This document shows positions 50,143 through 60,754 of a stretch of DNA of 64,000 nt, piece by piece. Source of the DNA: VAXT01 sp963728535 (GTDB lineage Bacteria > Actinomycetota > Thermoleophilia > Gaiellales > Gaiellaceae). Under the pieces are notes generated by a model that saw nothing but the letters and a program-made list of their open reading frames with translations, did not search any database and was not told where the DNA came from. A program made the position numbers and the translations under genes. The number at the start of each line of letters is the position of its first letter. Within the stretch, counting starts at the first letter, position 1. The stretch spans positions 1,054,001 to 1,118,000 of the forward strand of contig CAVSKK010000001.1 in the NCBI GenBank assembly GCA_963728535.1. The letters run 5' to 3'.

Positions 50143-52040
50143 GCTGCTCGCCTCCCTGCCGCGACGAGCACACGGATCGGGCTGTGCTTGAGGACGTAGT
50201 CGACGGTGCGCCCGAAGATCGGCCTGCCCCGGCGGATCCTGGAACGCGGCGCGCCGACGACGATCAGCTCTGCGTCGCGCGCGAGCGCGTCCTCGACGAT
50301 CGCCGGGCCGGCCGCCCTCGCTCGGACGACCCTCGTCACCGTGCGAACGCCGTAGCTCTCCAGCAGCGCCTCGGCGCCGTCGAGCGCCCGCTCCGCCTCT
50401 TCCTCGACTTCGTGCATGTCCGAGTCCAGCGCGCGGTCGAGCGGAACCTCGACTACGTTCACGAGCGCGATCCGGGAACGACGGTCGGCGGCGAGCCGCG
50501 CAGCTGCGAAGAGAGCCTCCTGGGCCTCCGGTGTGCGCAGAACAGGAACGACGATCGTGCGAAAGGCGACCTCGAGCGGCGCGACGAGGACGATGGCCGG
50601 CGCACGCACGGTCTCGGTGATTGGTGCCCGGACGAACCAGCGGCGGTAGATCGCGTAAGCGACGAAGCCGAGCGCGAGCCAGCCAAAGCCGGCCCAGCGC
50701 GTCTGGGCGTCCTGGAGAACGATCACCAGCCACGCGACGAGCGTCCCGATCCCCCCGAGGAGCGCGAACAGCGGCCAGTCCACCCCACGCCAGCGGATGT
50801 TCGGCTTCGCGAGGAAGAGGACCTCCTCGTCTCGTTTCCGATAGCGGATGACGATGAGCGCGAGGTGCGCGATCGTGAAGGAGAGCGTCGCGCCGAACGA
50901 GTACATCGTTCCCAGGAAGCTCAGCTCGCCCGGGAGGATCGCCAGCACCGGGAAGAGGCCGGCGAAGACTACGAGCGCGAGCCACGGTGTCTTGAACCTG
51001 CGGTGCAGCTTCCGGAACACGGACGGGAGCTGCCGGTACCCAGCCATTGCATACGTGATTCGCGAGGCGCCGATCACGCCGGCGTTGGCGGCGATGAAGA
51101 GGATCGTCGCAGCCAGGATGCCGACGTAGATCTCGGCGCCTTCGGCCAGCGGGCCATCGAGCCCGAGGTTCCGCACGACGCCGAGCACGGGGTCGGCGGC
51201 GTAGCCGCCCTGCTCCGGAGGCAGGCCAAGCAGCGTCACGTAGTCGCCGTCGGGCTCCTGGAAGACCGGCAGGGCCGAGAGCGCGATCAGAGGCAGCGTG
51301 AGGTAGATCGCAAAGGTCGCCCCGGCCACGAGCTTGTACGCCTGCGGCACGTTGCGCACGGGGTCACGCACTTCCTCGGCCAGGTTCGAGACGGTTTCGA
51401 CCCCCGTGTAGGCCAGCATCGCGATAGGGATTGCGAGGAAGAACTGCCCCCACGTCGGAGCAACCCCGAGATCGACGTTGCTCGTGAGCGTCTCGGGACT
51501 GAAGACGAGGGCGAAGCCAAGGGCGACGAGTAGCAGCTGGGTCGCAAAGTCGACGACTGCGAGCACGATGTTCAGGCTCGCGGCCTCACGTACGCCAACG
51601 ACGTTGATGCCAACCAGGATCACGATCACGACCGCCCCGCCCACGATGTCCCACGGGTTCTCCCGCAGCGGCCCCCAGAACACCGACAGGTAGTGCGGCA
51701 CGAAGAACGCCGAGATGGCGACGGTCGCCACGTAAACGAGCATTTGCGCCCAGGCCGCGCCGAAGCTGGCGAGCTCGTTGAATCCGTGACGCGCGAAGCT
51801 CGACGACCCGCCTGCCTCCGGATAGCGCACCGTGCCCTCGGCGTAGGTCGCCGCAGTCGCCGCGAAGATCAGGCCCGCGATCAGGAAGACGACTGGGGTC
51901 AGACCGAGCGCGAAGGCCGCAGTGACGCCGAGCGCGTAGTAGATCGACGAGCCAACGTTGCCGTATGCGGTGGCGAAGAGAGCGGGTGTCCCGAGCACCC
52001 GCTCGAGGGCCTGTTGCTGCTGCCGCCGCCGGCGAGGCAC
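50139..52040 (-). CDS. APC-family permease fused to a C-terminal universal stress domain
   Basis: 633 residues. The first ~470 are a 12-helix APC transporter (GTPALFATAYGNVGSSIYYA, IPIAMLAYTGVETVSNLAEE, ANAGVIGASRITYAMAGYRQ). The last ~150 are a USP domain (FRTIVVPVLRTPEAQ, then VVGAPRSRIRRGRPIFGRTV). This layout is shared by amino-acid transporters and by KimA-type potassium importers. The surrounding TrkA/TrkH genes favour a potassium-linked role. GTG 52040 is only 30 bases from the divergent trkA start. Confidence 0.85.
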   Translation of the reverse strand: MPRRRRQQQQALERVLGTPALFATAYGNVGSSIYYALGVTAAFALGLTPVVFLIAGLIFAATAATYAEGTVRYPEAGGSSSFARHGFNELASFGAAWAQMLVYVATVAISAFFVPHYLSVFWGPLRENPWDIVGGAVVIVILVGINVVGVREAASLNIVLAVVDFATQLLLVALGFALVFSPETLTSNVDLGVAPTWGQFFLAIPIAMLAYTGVETVSNLAEEVRDPVRNVPQAYKLVAGATFAIYLTLPLIALSALPVFQEPDGDYVTLLGLPPEQGGYAADPVLGVVRNLGLDGPLAEGAEIYVGILAATILFIAANAGVIGASRITYAMAGYRQLPSVFRKLHRRFKTPWLALVVFAGLFPVLAILPGELSFLGTMYSFGATLSFTIAHLALIVIRYRKRDEEVLFLAKPNIRWRGVDWPLFALLGGIGTLVAWLVIVLQDAQTRWAGFGWLALGFVAYAIYRRWFVRAPITETVRAPAIVLVAPLEVAFRTIVVPVLRTPEAQEALFAAARLAADRRSRIALVNVVEVPLDRALDSDMHEVEEEAERALDGAEALLESYGVRTVTRVVRARAAGPAIVEDALARDAELIVVGAPRSRIRRGRPIFGRTVDYVLKHSPIRVLVAAGRRAA

Positions 52041-52070
52041 CGGCGCACTCTATTAGCCTTCCGGGTCTCG

Positions 52071-53390
52071 ATGAAGATCGTCGTCATCGGAGCCGGCCAG
52101 GTCGGCTCGACCGTGGTCGAAGCACTCCACGACGAGCACGACATCACCGTTGTCGACCTCGACGAACAACGGCTGTCCGCGCTCGCAGAACGCTACGAAG
52201 CGGGGGTCCTCGTCGGAAACGGCGCCAGCCGCCGCACGCTCGAGGAGGCGGGTGTCAGGGACGCCGACCTTCTGATCGCTTGCACCTCTCGAGACGAGAT
52301 CAACATCATCGCTGCAATCTTCTCGAAGAAGATTGCCCCGACAACGAAAACCGTTGTGCGGACGACGAACGAGGAGTATCTGGAGATCTGGCACGAGCGC
52401 GAGCTCGACTTCGACCTCATTGTCTCCTCCGAGCGCGAGACTGCGCTGGCCGTCTCGGGATTGATCGGTGTGCCCGCAGCACGGCAGACCGACGTCTTCG
52501 CAGACGGACAAGTGCAGATCGTCGAATTCGACGTCGACGGCGGCCAGAGCGTGATTGGCGTTCCACTGCGTCACGCTGGGATCCCGCCTGACTCGAAGGT
52601 CGCGAGCATCATCCGGGGCGACTCGATCGTCGTGCCCCGCGGAGACGAGAAGATCCAACTGGGCGACCGCATCATCGTCATCGGATCGCCTCAGGCGGCG
52701 CAGGCGTGGAGCCTGATCATCGCTCCGGCAGGACGGCGGGTTGAAGACGTGGTCATCTACGGGGCTGGCCGGACGGGACTTGCCACCGCGCGGGTCCTCA
52801 CCGAGCAGGGGATCCGAGTCCGGATCGTCGAGCCCAGTCTGGAGCGGGCCCGCACGGCTGCCGAGGAGCTACCCAGTGCGCGCGTCTTCCACGCCTCGGG
52901 CATGGACGTCGAGTTCATTGAGCGCGAGAACATCAACAAGGCGCAGGCTGCAGTCTTCGCGATGCGAGACGACGCGAAGAACCACTATGCGGCCACCCTC
53001 GTCAAGTTGCATGGAGTTCGCTACACAATCGCGATCGTCCACGACGCCCATTCGGTTGACGTTTTTGAACGCGTAGGCATCGACCGCGCCGTGAATCCCC
53101 GGATGATCACGGCCGAGGAGATCGTCCGCTTCGCTCACGATCCGCGCACCCAGCAGGTGACGATGCTCGAGGGCGATCGCTTCGAGATCCTGGACATCAC
53201 TGTCCGTCCCGAGAGCAAGTTGCTCGGAACGCCCTTCCGCGATCTGCCTCAGACGGGCGCGCTGATCGGCGCAATCGTCCGAGAAGACAAAGCGGTCTTT
53301 CCGCACGGGGACGACGTCTTGCTCCCCGGTGACCGAGTGATCGTCTTCACCGAGTCGAAGCGCGTTCCGATCGTCGAGCAAGCGCTTTGA
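52071..53390 (+). CDS. trkA: TrkA, full-length potassium uptake regulator
   Basis: 439 residues with two RCK_N-RCK_C halves: MKIVVIGAGQVGSTVVEALH and VEDVVIYGAGRTGLATARVL are the two NAD-binding GxGxxG starts, with RCK_C domains near 135-220 and 360-439. It is a cytosolic ring on the TrkH channel. The start is ATG 52071, the first codon of the canonical N-terminus. The stop overlaps the trkH start. Confidence 0.93.
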   Translation: MKIVVIGAGQVGSTVVEALHDEHDITVVDLDEQRLSALAERYEAGVLVGNGASRRTLEEAGVRDADLLIACTSRDEINIIAAIFSKKIAPTTKTVVRTTNEEYLEIWHERELDFDLIVSSERETALAVSGLIGVPAARQTDVFADGQVQIVEFDVDGGQSVIGVPLRHAGIPPDSKVASIIRGDSIVVPRGDEKIQLGDRIIVIGSPQAAQAWSLIIAPAGRRVEDVVIYGAGRTGLATARVLTEQGIRVRIVEPSLERARTAAEELPSARVFHASGMDVEFIERENINKAQAAVFAMRDDAKNHYAATLVKLHGVRYTIAIVHDAHSVDVFERVGIDRAVNPRMITAEEIVRFAHDPRTQQVTMLEGDRFEILDITVRPESKLLGTPFRDLPQTGALIGAIVREDKAVFPHGDDVLLPGDRVIVFTESKRVPIVEQAL

Positions 53391-54889
53391 GACAACGTCT
53401 TGGCGTCGATCTCGCGGCGACCTTCAACCTCGTCGGCGGCCTCGTCAAGTACCTCAGTCTCGCCCCACTGATTCCCGCCGCGGTCGCAACCGGCTACGGC
53501 GAGTCTCCGGCGCCTTTCCTGGTCGCAACCGCAATTGGCTTCCTTTGTGGATGGGCGATGGAGCGGCTGTCCTACGGCAAGAAGAAAGTGGGCATGAGGG
53601 AAGGCTTCCTGGTGGTCTCACTCACATGGCTGCTCGCGGCCATGGTCGGCGCACTCCCGTACTGGCTGACGGCCGAGGCCCAGTTCGCAAGTCCGGTCGA
53701 CTCGTACTTCGAGGCGATGTCGGGCTTCACGACGACCGGGGCCACGATCGTTACGGATATTGAGGGGCTGCCTCACGGCCTCGCGATCTGGCGCCAGCTC
53801 ACGCAGTGGCTCGGGGGCATGGGCATCATCGTGCTCGCCCTCGCCGTGTTGCCTCGATTGCGCGTGGGTGGTCGGCAACTGCTCGAAACAGAGCTGCCGG
53901 GCCCTGAGATCGAGGAGATGACGCTGCGGATCCGGGAGACCGCCCAGCGGCTATGGCTGCTGTACATCGCGCTGACCGCCCTGATGATTGCGGTGCTGAG
54001 CGTCATAGCCTGGACGGGCCTAGACGCCACGATGACCTTCTACGACGCGGTTGCGCACGCATTGACAACGTTGCCGACCGGGGGTTTCTCGACCCGCGCC
54101 CGCTCGCTCGAGGAGTTCGGCGCAGCCTCGCAGTGGGCGATCGCCTTCTTCATGGTCGTCGCCGGCGTCAACTTCGCGCTGATGTACCGAGCCTTTTTCC
54201 GGCGACAGCCACGCGTGTTCGTGCGTGACGAGGAGTTCCGCCTGTATCTCACATTGCTCGGCCTCGGCTCGGCCGTGCTGGCGGTCGAGCTCTGGAGTGA
54301 AGGCGTCCTTCGGGGCGAGGCGGCAATCCGTCACAGCGTCGTCAACGCTGTCTCGTCGATGACGACAACGGGCTACGCGAGCGCCGATTTCAACGAATGG
54401 CCGCTCCTGGCAGCAATCGTGCTCGTTGCGCTCATGTTCGTCGGCGGCTCGGCCGGCTCGACGGGCGGGTCCGTGAAAGTCGTCAGACATCTCCTCCTCG
54501 GCCGTATCCTCACGCGAGAGCTCGATCAGACGGTGCACCCGGAAGTCGTCTCACGTATCCACCTCAACGGACGCCCCGTCGACGAGCGAATCGTGCGAGC
54601 GATTTCGAGCTTCGTCCTCCTGTATGTCGGAGTGTTCGCCGTGGGGACGCTACTCCTGATCATCGATGCCGCCCGCGTCGACTCGGGCCTCCGACTCCTG
54701 GATGCCGTGGCGGCGGCCGCAACGACTCTCGGCAACGTGGGCCCTGCCTTCGGCGTAGCCGGCCCGATGGGGTCGTTCGAGCCCTTCAGCGACTTCTCCA
54801 AGATCGTGATGATCGTCTTGATGTGGGTCGGACGGCTCGAGATCATCCCCGTCGCCGTGTTGCTGACCCGCAGCTATTGGCGCGTTTGA
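53387..54889 (+). CDS. trkH: TrkH potassium channel/transporter subunit
   Basis: 500 residues, four pore modules. Selectivity-filter loops are FTTTGATI, LPTGGFS, SMTTTGYA and TLGNVGPA, matching the Trk/Ktr/HKT pattern with a Gly in each. TTG 53387 overlaps the stop of trkA (TTGA), so they are translated together. It admits K+ and is gated by TrkA. Confidence 0.93.
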   Translation: MRQRLGVDLAATFNLVGGLVKYLSLAPLIPAAVATGYGESPAPFLVATAIGFLCGWAMERLSYGKKKVGMREGFLVVSLTWLLAAMVGALPYWLTAEAQFASPVDSYFEAMSGFTTTGATIVTDIEGLPHGLAIWRQLTQWLGGMGIIVLALAVLPRLRVGGRQLLETELPGPEIEEMTLRIRETAQRLWLLYIALTALMIAVLSVIAWTGLDATMTFYDAVAHALTTLPTGGFSTRARSLEEFGAASQWAIAFFMVVAGVNFALMYRAFFRRQPRVFVRDEEFRLYLTLLGLGSAVLAVELWSEGVLRGEAAIRHSVVNAVSSMTTTGYASADFNEWPLLAAIVLVALMFVGGSAGSTGGSVKVVRHLLLGRILTRELDQTVHPEVVSRIHLNGRPVDERIVRAISSFVLLYVGVFAVGTLLLIIDAARVDSGLRLLDAVAAAATTLGNVGPAFGVAGPMGSFEPFSDFSKIVMIVLMWVGRLEIIPVAVLLTRSYWRV

Positions 54890-54948
54890 GTAGGCAACCG
54901 ACCTAGTTGACCCACCTAGGCGAAACGGTCATTTAGACTCCATGCGTC

Positions 54949-55560
54949 GTGGGGTCAGGCCGCGCAAAGCTCCTGACCTCCGCGCTCCGACTCTCGTACT
55001 TCACGATTGCGTGGAACGGCATTGTGGGGGCCGTCGCACTGGTTGTGTCGGTGCTTGACGTTAGCCTCGCCCTGGCGGGGTTCGCATTGAACGCCGTGCT
55101 CGATTCGTGCGCATCAGTCGTGCTCGTCTGGCGTTTTCGGAAGGAACAAAGCGATCCCGCCGCCGCAGACCGATTAGAGAGGCGTGCCCAGTCGTGGATC
55201 GTTCTCGCGATGCTCGTAGTCGCCTTCTACGTGGGCTTGCAGGCCGTCCGTGCCCTCCTCGGCGGCTCGCATCCGCAGGCATCGGCGTTGGGCGTGATCC
55301 TCGCCGCCGGCTCGCTCCTCGTGCTGCCTTGGCTGGGCTGGATGAAGCTCCAAGTAGCTTCTCGACTGCCAAGTGTGGCGCTGCGCGGCGACGGCATCCT
55401 CAGCGTCGCGGCTGCGGCACTCGCTGCGATCACGCTTGTCACCCTCTTGGTGAACTCTGCGCTCGGGTGGTGGTGGGCCGACGCGGTCGCCGCCCTGCTG
55501 ATTGCGACCGCGCTCCTCGCGGAGGCGTCGCGGGTAGCTGTGCGCCACCGCTTCGGCTAG
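54949..55560 (+). CDS. Cation diffusion facilitator-like membrane protein
   Basis: 203 residues with five to six helices. LRLSYFTIAWNGIVGAVALV, then FALNAVLDSCASVVLVWRFR, then VALRGDGILSVAAAALAAIT and ALGWWWADAVAALLIATALL fit the membrane half of CDF transporters. The cytosolic domain is absent and the usual D-x-x-x-D/H-x-x-x-D metal pairs are reduced. It may be a metal antiporter or a non-transporting relative. Confidence 0.7.
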   Translation: MGSGRAKLLTSALRLSYFTIAWNGIVGAVALVVSVLDVSLALAGFALNAVLDSCASVVLVWRFRKEQSDPAAADRLERRAQSWIVLAMLVVAFYVGLQAVRALLGGSHPQASALGVILAAGSLLVLPWLGWMKLQVASRLPSVALRGDGILSVAAAALAAITLVTLLVNSALGWWWADAVAALLIATALLAEASRVAVRHRFG

Positions 55561-55605
55561 GGCGACGCCGCGGAGCCGAACGATTCAGTTCCTCAGACGC
55601 CCTAA

Positions 55606-57652
55606 CTAACCGTGAATGCTGACGATCAGCGGGATGATCAGGATGGCAACGATGTTCGCAATCTTGATCATCGGGTTGATGGCCGGGCCGGCAGTGTCCT
55701 TGTAGGGGTCACCGACCGTGTCGCCGGTGACGGCGGCCGCGTGGGCCTCTGAGCCCTTGCCGCCGTAGAGCCCGTCCTCGATCAGCTTCTTCGCGTTGTC
55801 CCAGGCGCCACCGCCCGAGGTCATTGCGATTGCGAGGAAGATCCCGGTCACGATCGAGCCGATCAGAAGCCCCCCGAGTAGCTCCGGCTTGATGATTCCG
55901 GCGATCAGCGGGAAGGCGATCGGGATCAGCGCGGGCAGCATCATCGCCTTGAGCGCAGAGCCGGTGACGATGTCGATCGCCTTGCCGTACTCGGGGCGGG
56001 CAGTTCCCTCCATGATCCCGGGGATCTCGCGGAACTGCCGCCTCACCTCCTGGACGACCTGGCCGCCGACGCGGCCCACGGCCTGCATGGCGAGCGAGGC
56101 GAAGAGGAACGGCATCAGGCCGCCGACAAAGAGGCCCGCGATCACCCAGGGATCCGAGAGCGTGAAGGTGACCGCGTCCAGACCTCGATCACGCAGCCCC
56201 CGCGTGTATTCGTCGAAGAGGATGAGCGCAGCGAGGCCCGCAGAGCCGATCGCGTAGCCCTTCGTGACGGCCTTCGTCGTGTTGCCGACGGCGTCGAGCG
56301 GATCCGTGATCGCGCGGACGGACTCGTCGAGGTTCGCCATCTCGGCGATGCCGCCGGCGTTGTCGGTCACCGGTCCGTACGCATCGAGAGCGACGATGAG
56401 GCCCGTCATCGAGAGCTGCGCCATGACGGCCACCCCGATCCCGAAGATGTCCTGTCCGGCCGCGTAGTACGACCCGACGATGCCGACCGCGATCACGATC
56501 ACCGGAGCCGCCGTCGCCTGCATGCCCACGGCGAGGCCCTCGATGATGTTCGTCGCGTGACCGGTGCGCGAGGCGCTGGAGATCGATTTCACGGGGTTCC
56601 AGCGTGTGCCCGTGTAGTACTCGGTGATCCCGACGAGCAGGAAGGTGATGCCGAGCCCGATGAGCGCGGAGCCGTAGAGGTTCCAGAACGTGAAGGGGCC
56701 GTCGTCGAATGCCTTCGTGATCGGAATGAAGCCGATCGCGGAGAGGATGGTCGCGGCCAACACGGCCTTGTAGAGCGCGTTCATGATCGAGCCGCTTGCT
56801 CCCGATGCGGGCGAACAGCGTCCCGATCACCGAGGCGAGGATGGCGACGCCGCCGATCGACAGCGGATAGAGCCAGAGCTCACTCGTCGGAAACGCCCTG
56901 GCGAGGAGCATGACCGCGACGGCCGTGACCGCGTAGGTCTCGAAGAGGTCGGCCGCCATGCCGGCACAGTCGCCGACGTTGTCGCCGACGTTGTCCGCGA
57001 TCACTGCGGGGTTGCGGGGATCGTCCTCGGGAATTCCGGCCTCGATCTTCCCGACGAGGTCGGCCCCAACGTCGGCGGCCTTCGTGTAGATGCCCCCGCC
57101 GAGACGGGCGAAGACCGAGATGAGGGAGCCGCCGAACGCGAGGCCGACGAGGTCCTTGATCGCGGAGTCGGAGGAGTGGTTCAGCCAGTCGGTGAGCACC
57201 CAGTAGTAGCCGGCGACGCCGAGCAGCCCCAGCCCGACGACGAGGAGGCCGGTGACCGAGCCCGCCCGGAAGGCGACGTTGAGCGCCGGCTTGACTCCGT
57301 GGCGCGCAGCCTCTGCCGTCCTCACGTTCGAGCGCACGGCGACGTTCATGCCGATGAAGCCGGCGGCGCCCGAAAGAACGGCGCCGATCAGGAATCCGAT
57401 CGCCGTGCCCCAGCCGAGCTCGTTGTAGAAGCCGAGGAGCAGGAACGGGACGATGGCGACGATCGCGATCGTCTGGTACTGCCGCCGGAGATACGCCGAT
57501 GCACCCTCCTGGACGGCGCGCGAGATCTCGCGCATCCGCTCGTTCCCGGTCGGCTGCCGGAGCAGCCAGACGGTCAGCCCGATGCCCCAGGCAATGGCGA
57601 CGCCTGCACAGACAAGCGCGAAGAGGACTGCGTGGTCCCTGAAGAAGCTCAA
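55606..57652 (-). CDS. hppA: Membrane-bound proton-pumping pyrophosphatase, with one frameshift
   Basis: Two frames together encode the whole protein (~680 residues, 16 helices). The first runs from ATG 57652 through GIYTKAADVGADLVGKIEAG and DNVGDNVGDCAGMAADLFE to GTLFARIG near 56800. The second continues ASGSIMNALYKAVLAATILS to 55606 with TDNAGGIAEMANLDESVR and KNTTK-like GNTTKAVTKG. The Lys in that last motif marks the K+-independent type. The switch lies in GGG near 56800, where one fewer G restores the frame. Either the base call is wrong or the gene is newly broken. Confidence 0.88.
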
Positions 57653-57752
57653 TGTTCTCCCCGTTACGGATTGAGCGCCGAGTTCGCCCGGCGCGCGGAG
57701 TTTCTAACACACGCGCGGCCCGCGTGGGTCGGGGTGGTCGCGCGAAGGGCGT

Positions 57753-60710
57753 TTAGCGGCGGCCGACGACGAGCTTGACCGGGAAGCCGCGACGCTTGAA
57801 GACGCCCGGCCGTCGGGCTCTGGGCGATGACACGGCCGACCCGCCTGGAGCGGGCGCGGCGGATGCGACCCACCGAGCAGCGTGCCCTGCGGATCTTCGT
57901 CTTCGCCTTGGCGAGCCTCAGTCCGATCACCCGCGGCACCTTGCAGCGTGCACGTGGAGGCGGTGGAGGTGGAGGTGGAGGCGGTGGTGGTGGCGGGGGT
58001 GGCGGAGGCGGTGGTGGTGGTGGTGGAGGTGGCGGAGGTGGTGGTGGAGGAGGTGGTGGCGGTGGAGGTGGTGGCGGTGGACCGCGTCGTTGGTGTGTAC
58101 GTGATCTGGAGGTCGGGGTTGTTCAGCGTGCCCGTGTTGCACAGAACCTGGTCGCCGCGGGTCGCGCTCCCCTGGAGACCGATGGTGCTCGACGCAGCAT
58201 GGTCGACGTCGGCGCCGAACCGCATCCTGATCACGTCGCTGCCTTCGTCGAAGATCGCTTCGAAATTGGCGTTGCCCGCCCGGTTGGCGTACCCGGTCCG
58301 CCATTCGATGACGAACTGCCTGTTCGGAGGCGACCCGGTCAGAGAGGTGAAGATTCCGTGGCCCCCGCCCGAGGTCAGGAGGTCGTCCCAGTAGACGATG
58401 ACGGCTGACTCGAGCGCGCTCGTCGGCAGGCAGTTGTTGATGAACGCCGTGTTTGCCGTGTCGCCGAACTGGATGTTCCCGTTCGAGCTCACGAGCGCCT
58501 CGGTCTGCGACTGCCCGTAGAGCGTGATCGGGAAGGGGAAGGTGAGGGGCCTGATGCAGTCGTCGCACGAGCTTCCGAGGCTCGTCGTGCCCGGGATGAT
58601 CGGCTGGCCCGTCTGCATCGTCACCTGGTAGCACGCCGGTCCGCCCTGGACGGTGAAGTCGACCTCGAAGTTGCCGCCCCCGGTCGTCACCGTGAGCCGG
58701 AGCTCGATGAGCGTTCCGCACGCGAGCGAGCCCGACGCGGAGCCGGCAAAGCGAGTCGTGTTGGTTCCCATGCCACCCGCGGGAATGTCTGCGTAGGCCG
58801 AGGTCTGCTGGGTGATCGTGATGCCCGGCGTGCTCGTTGAGAGCTGCGCGGAGATCGCGTTCGCGAGGTCGAAACCGGTGTTCGCAAGACGCTCGTCGAG
58901 CTCGAACGTCTCACCCGGTTCGACCGTTCCGTTCCCGCTCTGGTCGTAGAGCGTGGTCAGGCTGTGCTCGAGCACCGGGGCGGGCGGCAGGATGAAGTCC
59001 AGGTTCGTGATCTGGCCCTCGTTGACGACGACGTCGTCGGACGTGGTCACGTATCCGTGGGCCGTGACCGTGACGGTGTAGTTCCCGACCGGGAGCTCCA
59101 TGCTGTAGAGGCCGTCGGGATCGGTCGCGACGCCGCGGTTCGCGGGTCCGGCGACGCGAATCTCGGCGCCGGCGATGGGTGGGTTCCCGCCTGCACCGCT
59201 GACGACGCCGCCGGTCAGCGTTCCCGGTCTCGCCTCGTGGCGCTGCCGTGACTGCCGCGAGGACGTCGAGCTTCCCCTCGCCCCACACGTTGTTGTTCTC
59301 GGCGGTACCGCCGCACGTCGTGTTGCTCACGTCGACGGCGGTCTGGTCGAGCAACGTCCGTGTGCGCGCCACATCGCCTCTGAGCTCCGGAGACGCCGAC
59401 CAGATCAGCGCGACCGCGCCCGCGACGTGGGGCGAAGCCATCGAGGTCCCGCTGAGCAATCCATAGGTCGAATCGCTCCCGCTCGTCGAGGAGCGGACAC
59501 CGGCGCCCGGTGCGGCAATGTTGGGCTTGATGATGCCTCCGAACGCAGACGGGCCTCGAGACGAGAAGCCTGCAATCGCGCCCGACTCCGAGAACGCGCC
59601 GGCGCTGTAGTTCTCCGAATAGTCCCCCGGAGACCCGGCCGTGCCACAAGCCGGGCCGTTGTTTCCGTTCGAGAAGGCAGGGAAGATCCCGGCCGCGATC
59701 CACGCCTGAACGGCCGGGCGGAAGAACGGATCGCCTGAGCCGCCGCCCCACGAGTTGTTGACGACGTCAGGGCGCAGGTCCGGCCTGGGGTTGTCGCCGT
59801 TCGAGTCGGTCGGCGCAAGAATGAACTGAGCGGACGAGATGAGCGCTACGTCGAGGCAGCAGCCCTTCGCCGAGATCCACTCCGCGTGGGGTGCAACACC
59901 GATCTGATTCGCGCCGGGATCCCCGTCGTCGCCGATCATCGTTCCCATCGTGTGAGTGCCATGAGTGTCGGTGTCGCACGGGTCGTCCGTCGGGCATTCG
60001 TCAAGCGGGTCCCACCAGTTGTAGTTGTGGTCGAAGGAGCCGCCGTTGTTCCCGCGGTACTTCTGCACGAGGGCTTGATGCGAGTAGCGGACCCCGGTGT
60101 CGATGCTCGCGACGACGATGCCTTCGCCTCGATCGTTGAAAGTCGACCACACCTGCGGCGCGTTGATCGCGTTCAGGCCCCACTCCGTCGTGCGGGGGCT
60201 GCTCGCGGGAACCTTGATCGGCTTCGGGACCGGGTAGGAGTGAGTCGCGCGGATCTCCCGGACGTCCGGGCGCGCGGCGACTGCGTCGAGGGTTGCCGGT
60301 CCGGCCGACTTCACGTGGATCGCGTTGACGATCCAGAACGGCTGATAGCGGATGCCCCGCGCATCCAGAAGCGAACGGACCGGCGCCTGGCTCTGTTTGG
60401 CGAACGCGGTCAGTCGCTTGTAAACGACCTCCCCGCGCGTCGCGCGATCGTGGATCCTCGAGGCCGCACCAACGTCAGCCTGGTCGCGCAGGACGACCCA
60501 GAACGAGGCGTGGCCCTTCGTCGCCAGCTGGCGCAGGACCTGCGCCTCGACCGGGGCTCGAGTAGACCCACCCGGCCCAGTGCCCGCTGCCAGCGCGGCG
60601 CCGCCGAGTAGCGCGGCCAGACCGATGGCGCCCAGAACACGACGGAATCTCGGTCTCCCTCCCACTCGGGGTCTTTTACCACTATCGACAGAGGAAAGCC
60701 AATAGGCCAA
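57753..60710 (-). CDS. Secreted subtilase with polyproline-PASTA tail, three frameshifts
   Basis: From 60710: signal peptide, I9-like prodomain (~50-150), S8 catalytic domain with D204 (SIDTGV), H near 250 (DTDTHGTHTMG) and S near 421 (SGTSMASPHVAGA). After a shift near 59220 the frame continues as a carboxypeptidase-regulatory-like domain (TGGVVSGAGGNPPIAGAEIR), a beta domain with CDDCIRPLTFPFP and ALVSSNG (shared with the 60755 gene), then a polyproline rod (57957-58082). A basic PASTA domain ending FKRRGFPVKLVVGRR closes it, with further shifts near 58080 and 57800. Frames join cleanly, so errors at short homopolymers are likely. Confidence 0.8.
57957..58082 (+). repeat. GGN trinucleotide tract encoding polyproline (subtilase)
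   Basis: About 42 consecutive GGN triplets on the plus strand (CCN, Pro, on the coding strand). Repeat-rich DNA that is prone to slippage. Confidence 0.9.
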
Positions 60711-60754
60711 CTGGCCTATACGCCCTCGCTGGAGGTCCTAGCGTCGCGAGGTGG

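Noticed and set aside
49734..51533. 599-codon plus-strand open frame
   Set aside because: It lies antisense to the APC-USP permease and UspA genes. Its composition (Arg/Glu/Asp-rich, no domains) is that of a shadow frame in GC-rich DNA.
57957..58082. Possible CRISPR-like or satellite array
   Set aside because: It is a trinucleotide tract within a coding region, with no spacers and no cas genes. No CRISPR array was seen anywhere in the window.
57827..58408. Long plus-strand polyglycine open frame (also near 60777-61112 and 63519-63899)
   Set aside because: These are the reverse of polyproline-coding tracts. The flanking minus-strand frames carry clear PASTA domains, while the plus-strand frames have no domain or start signals.
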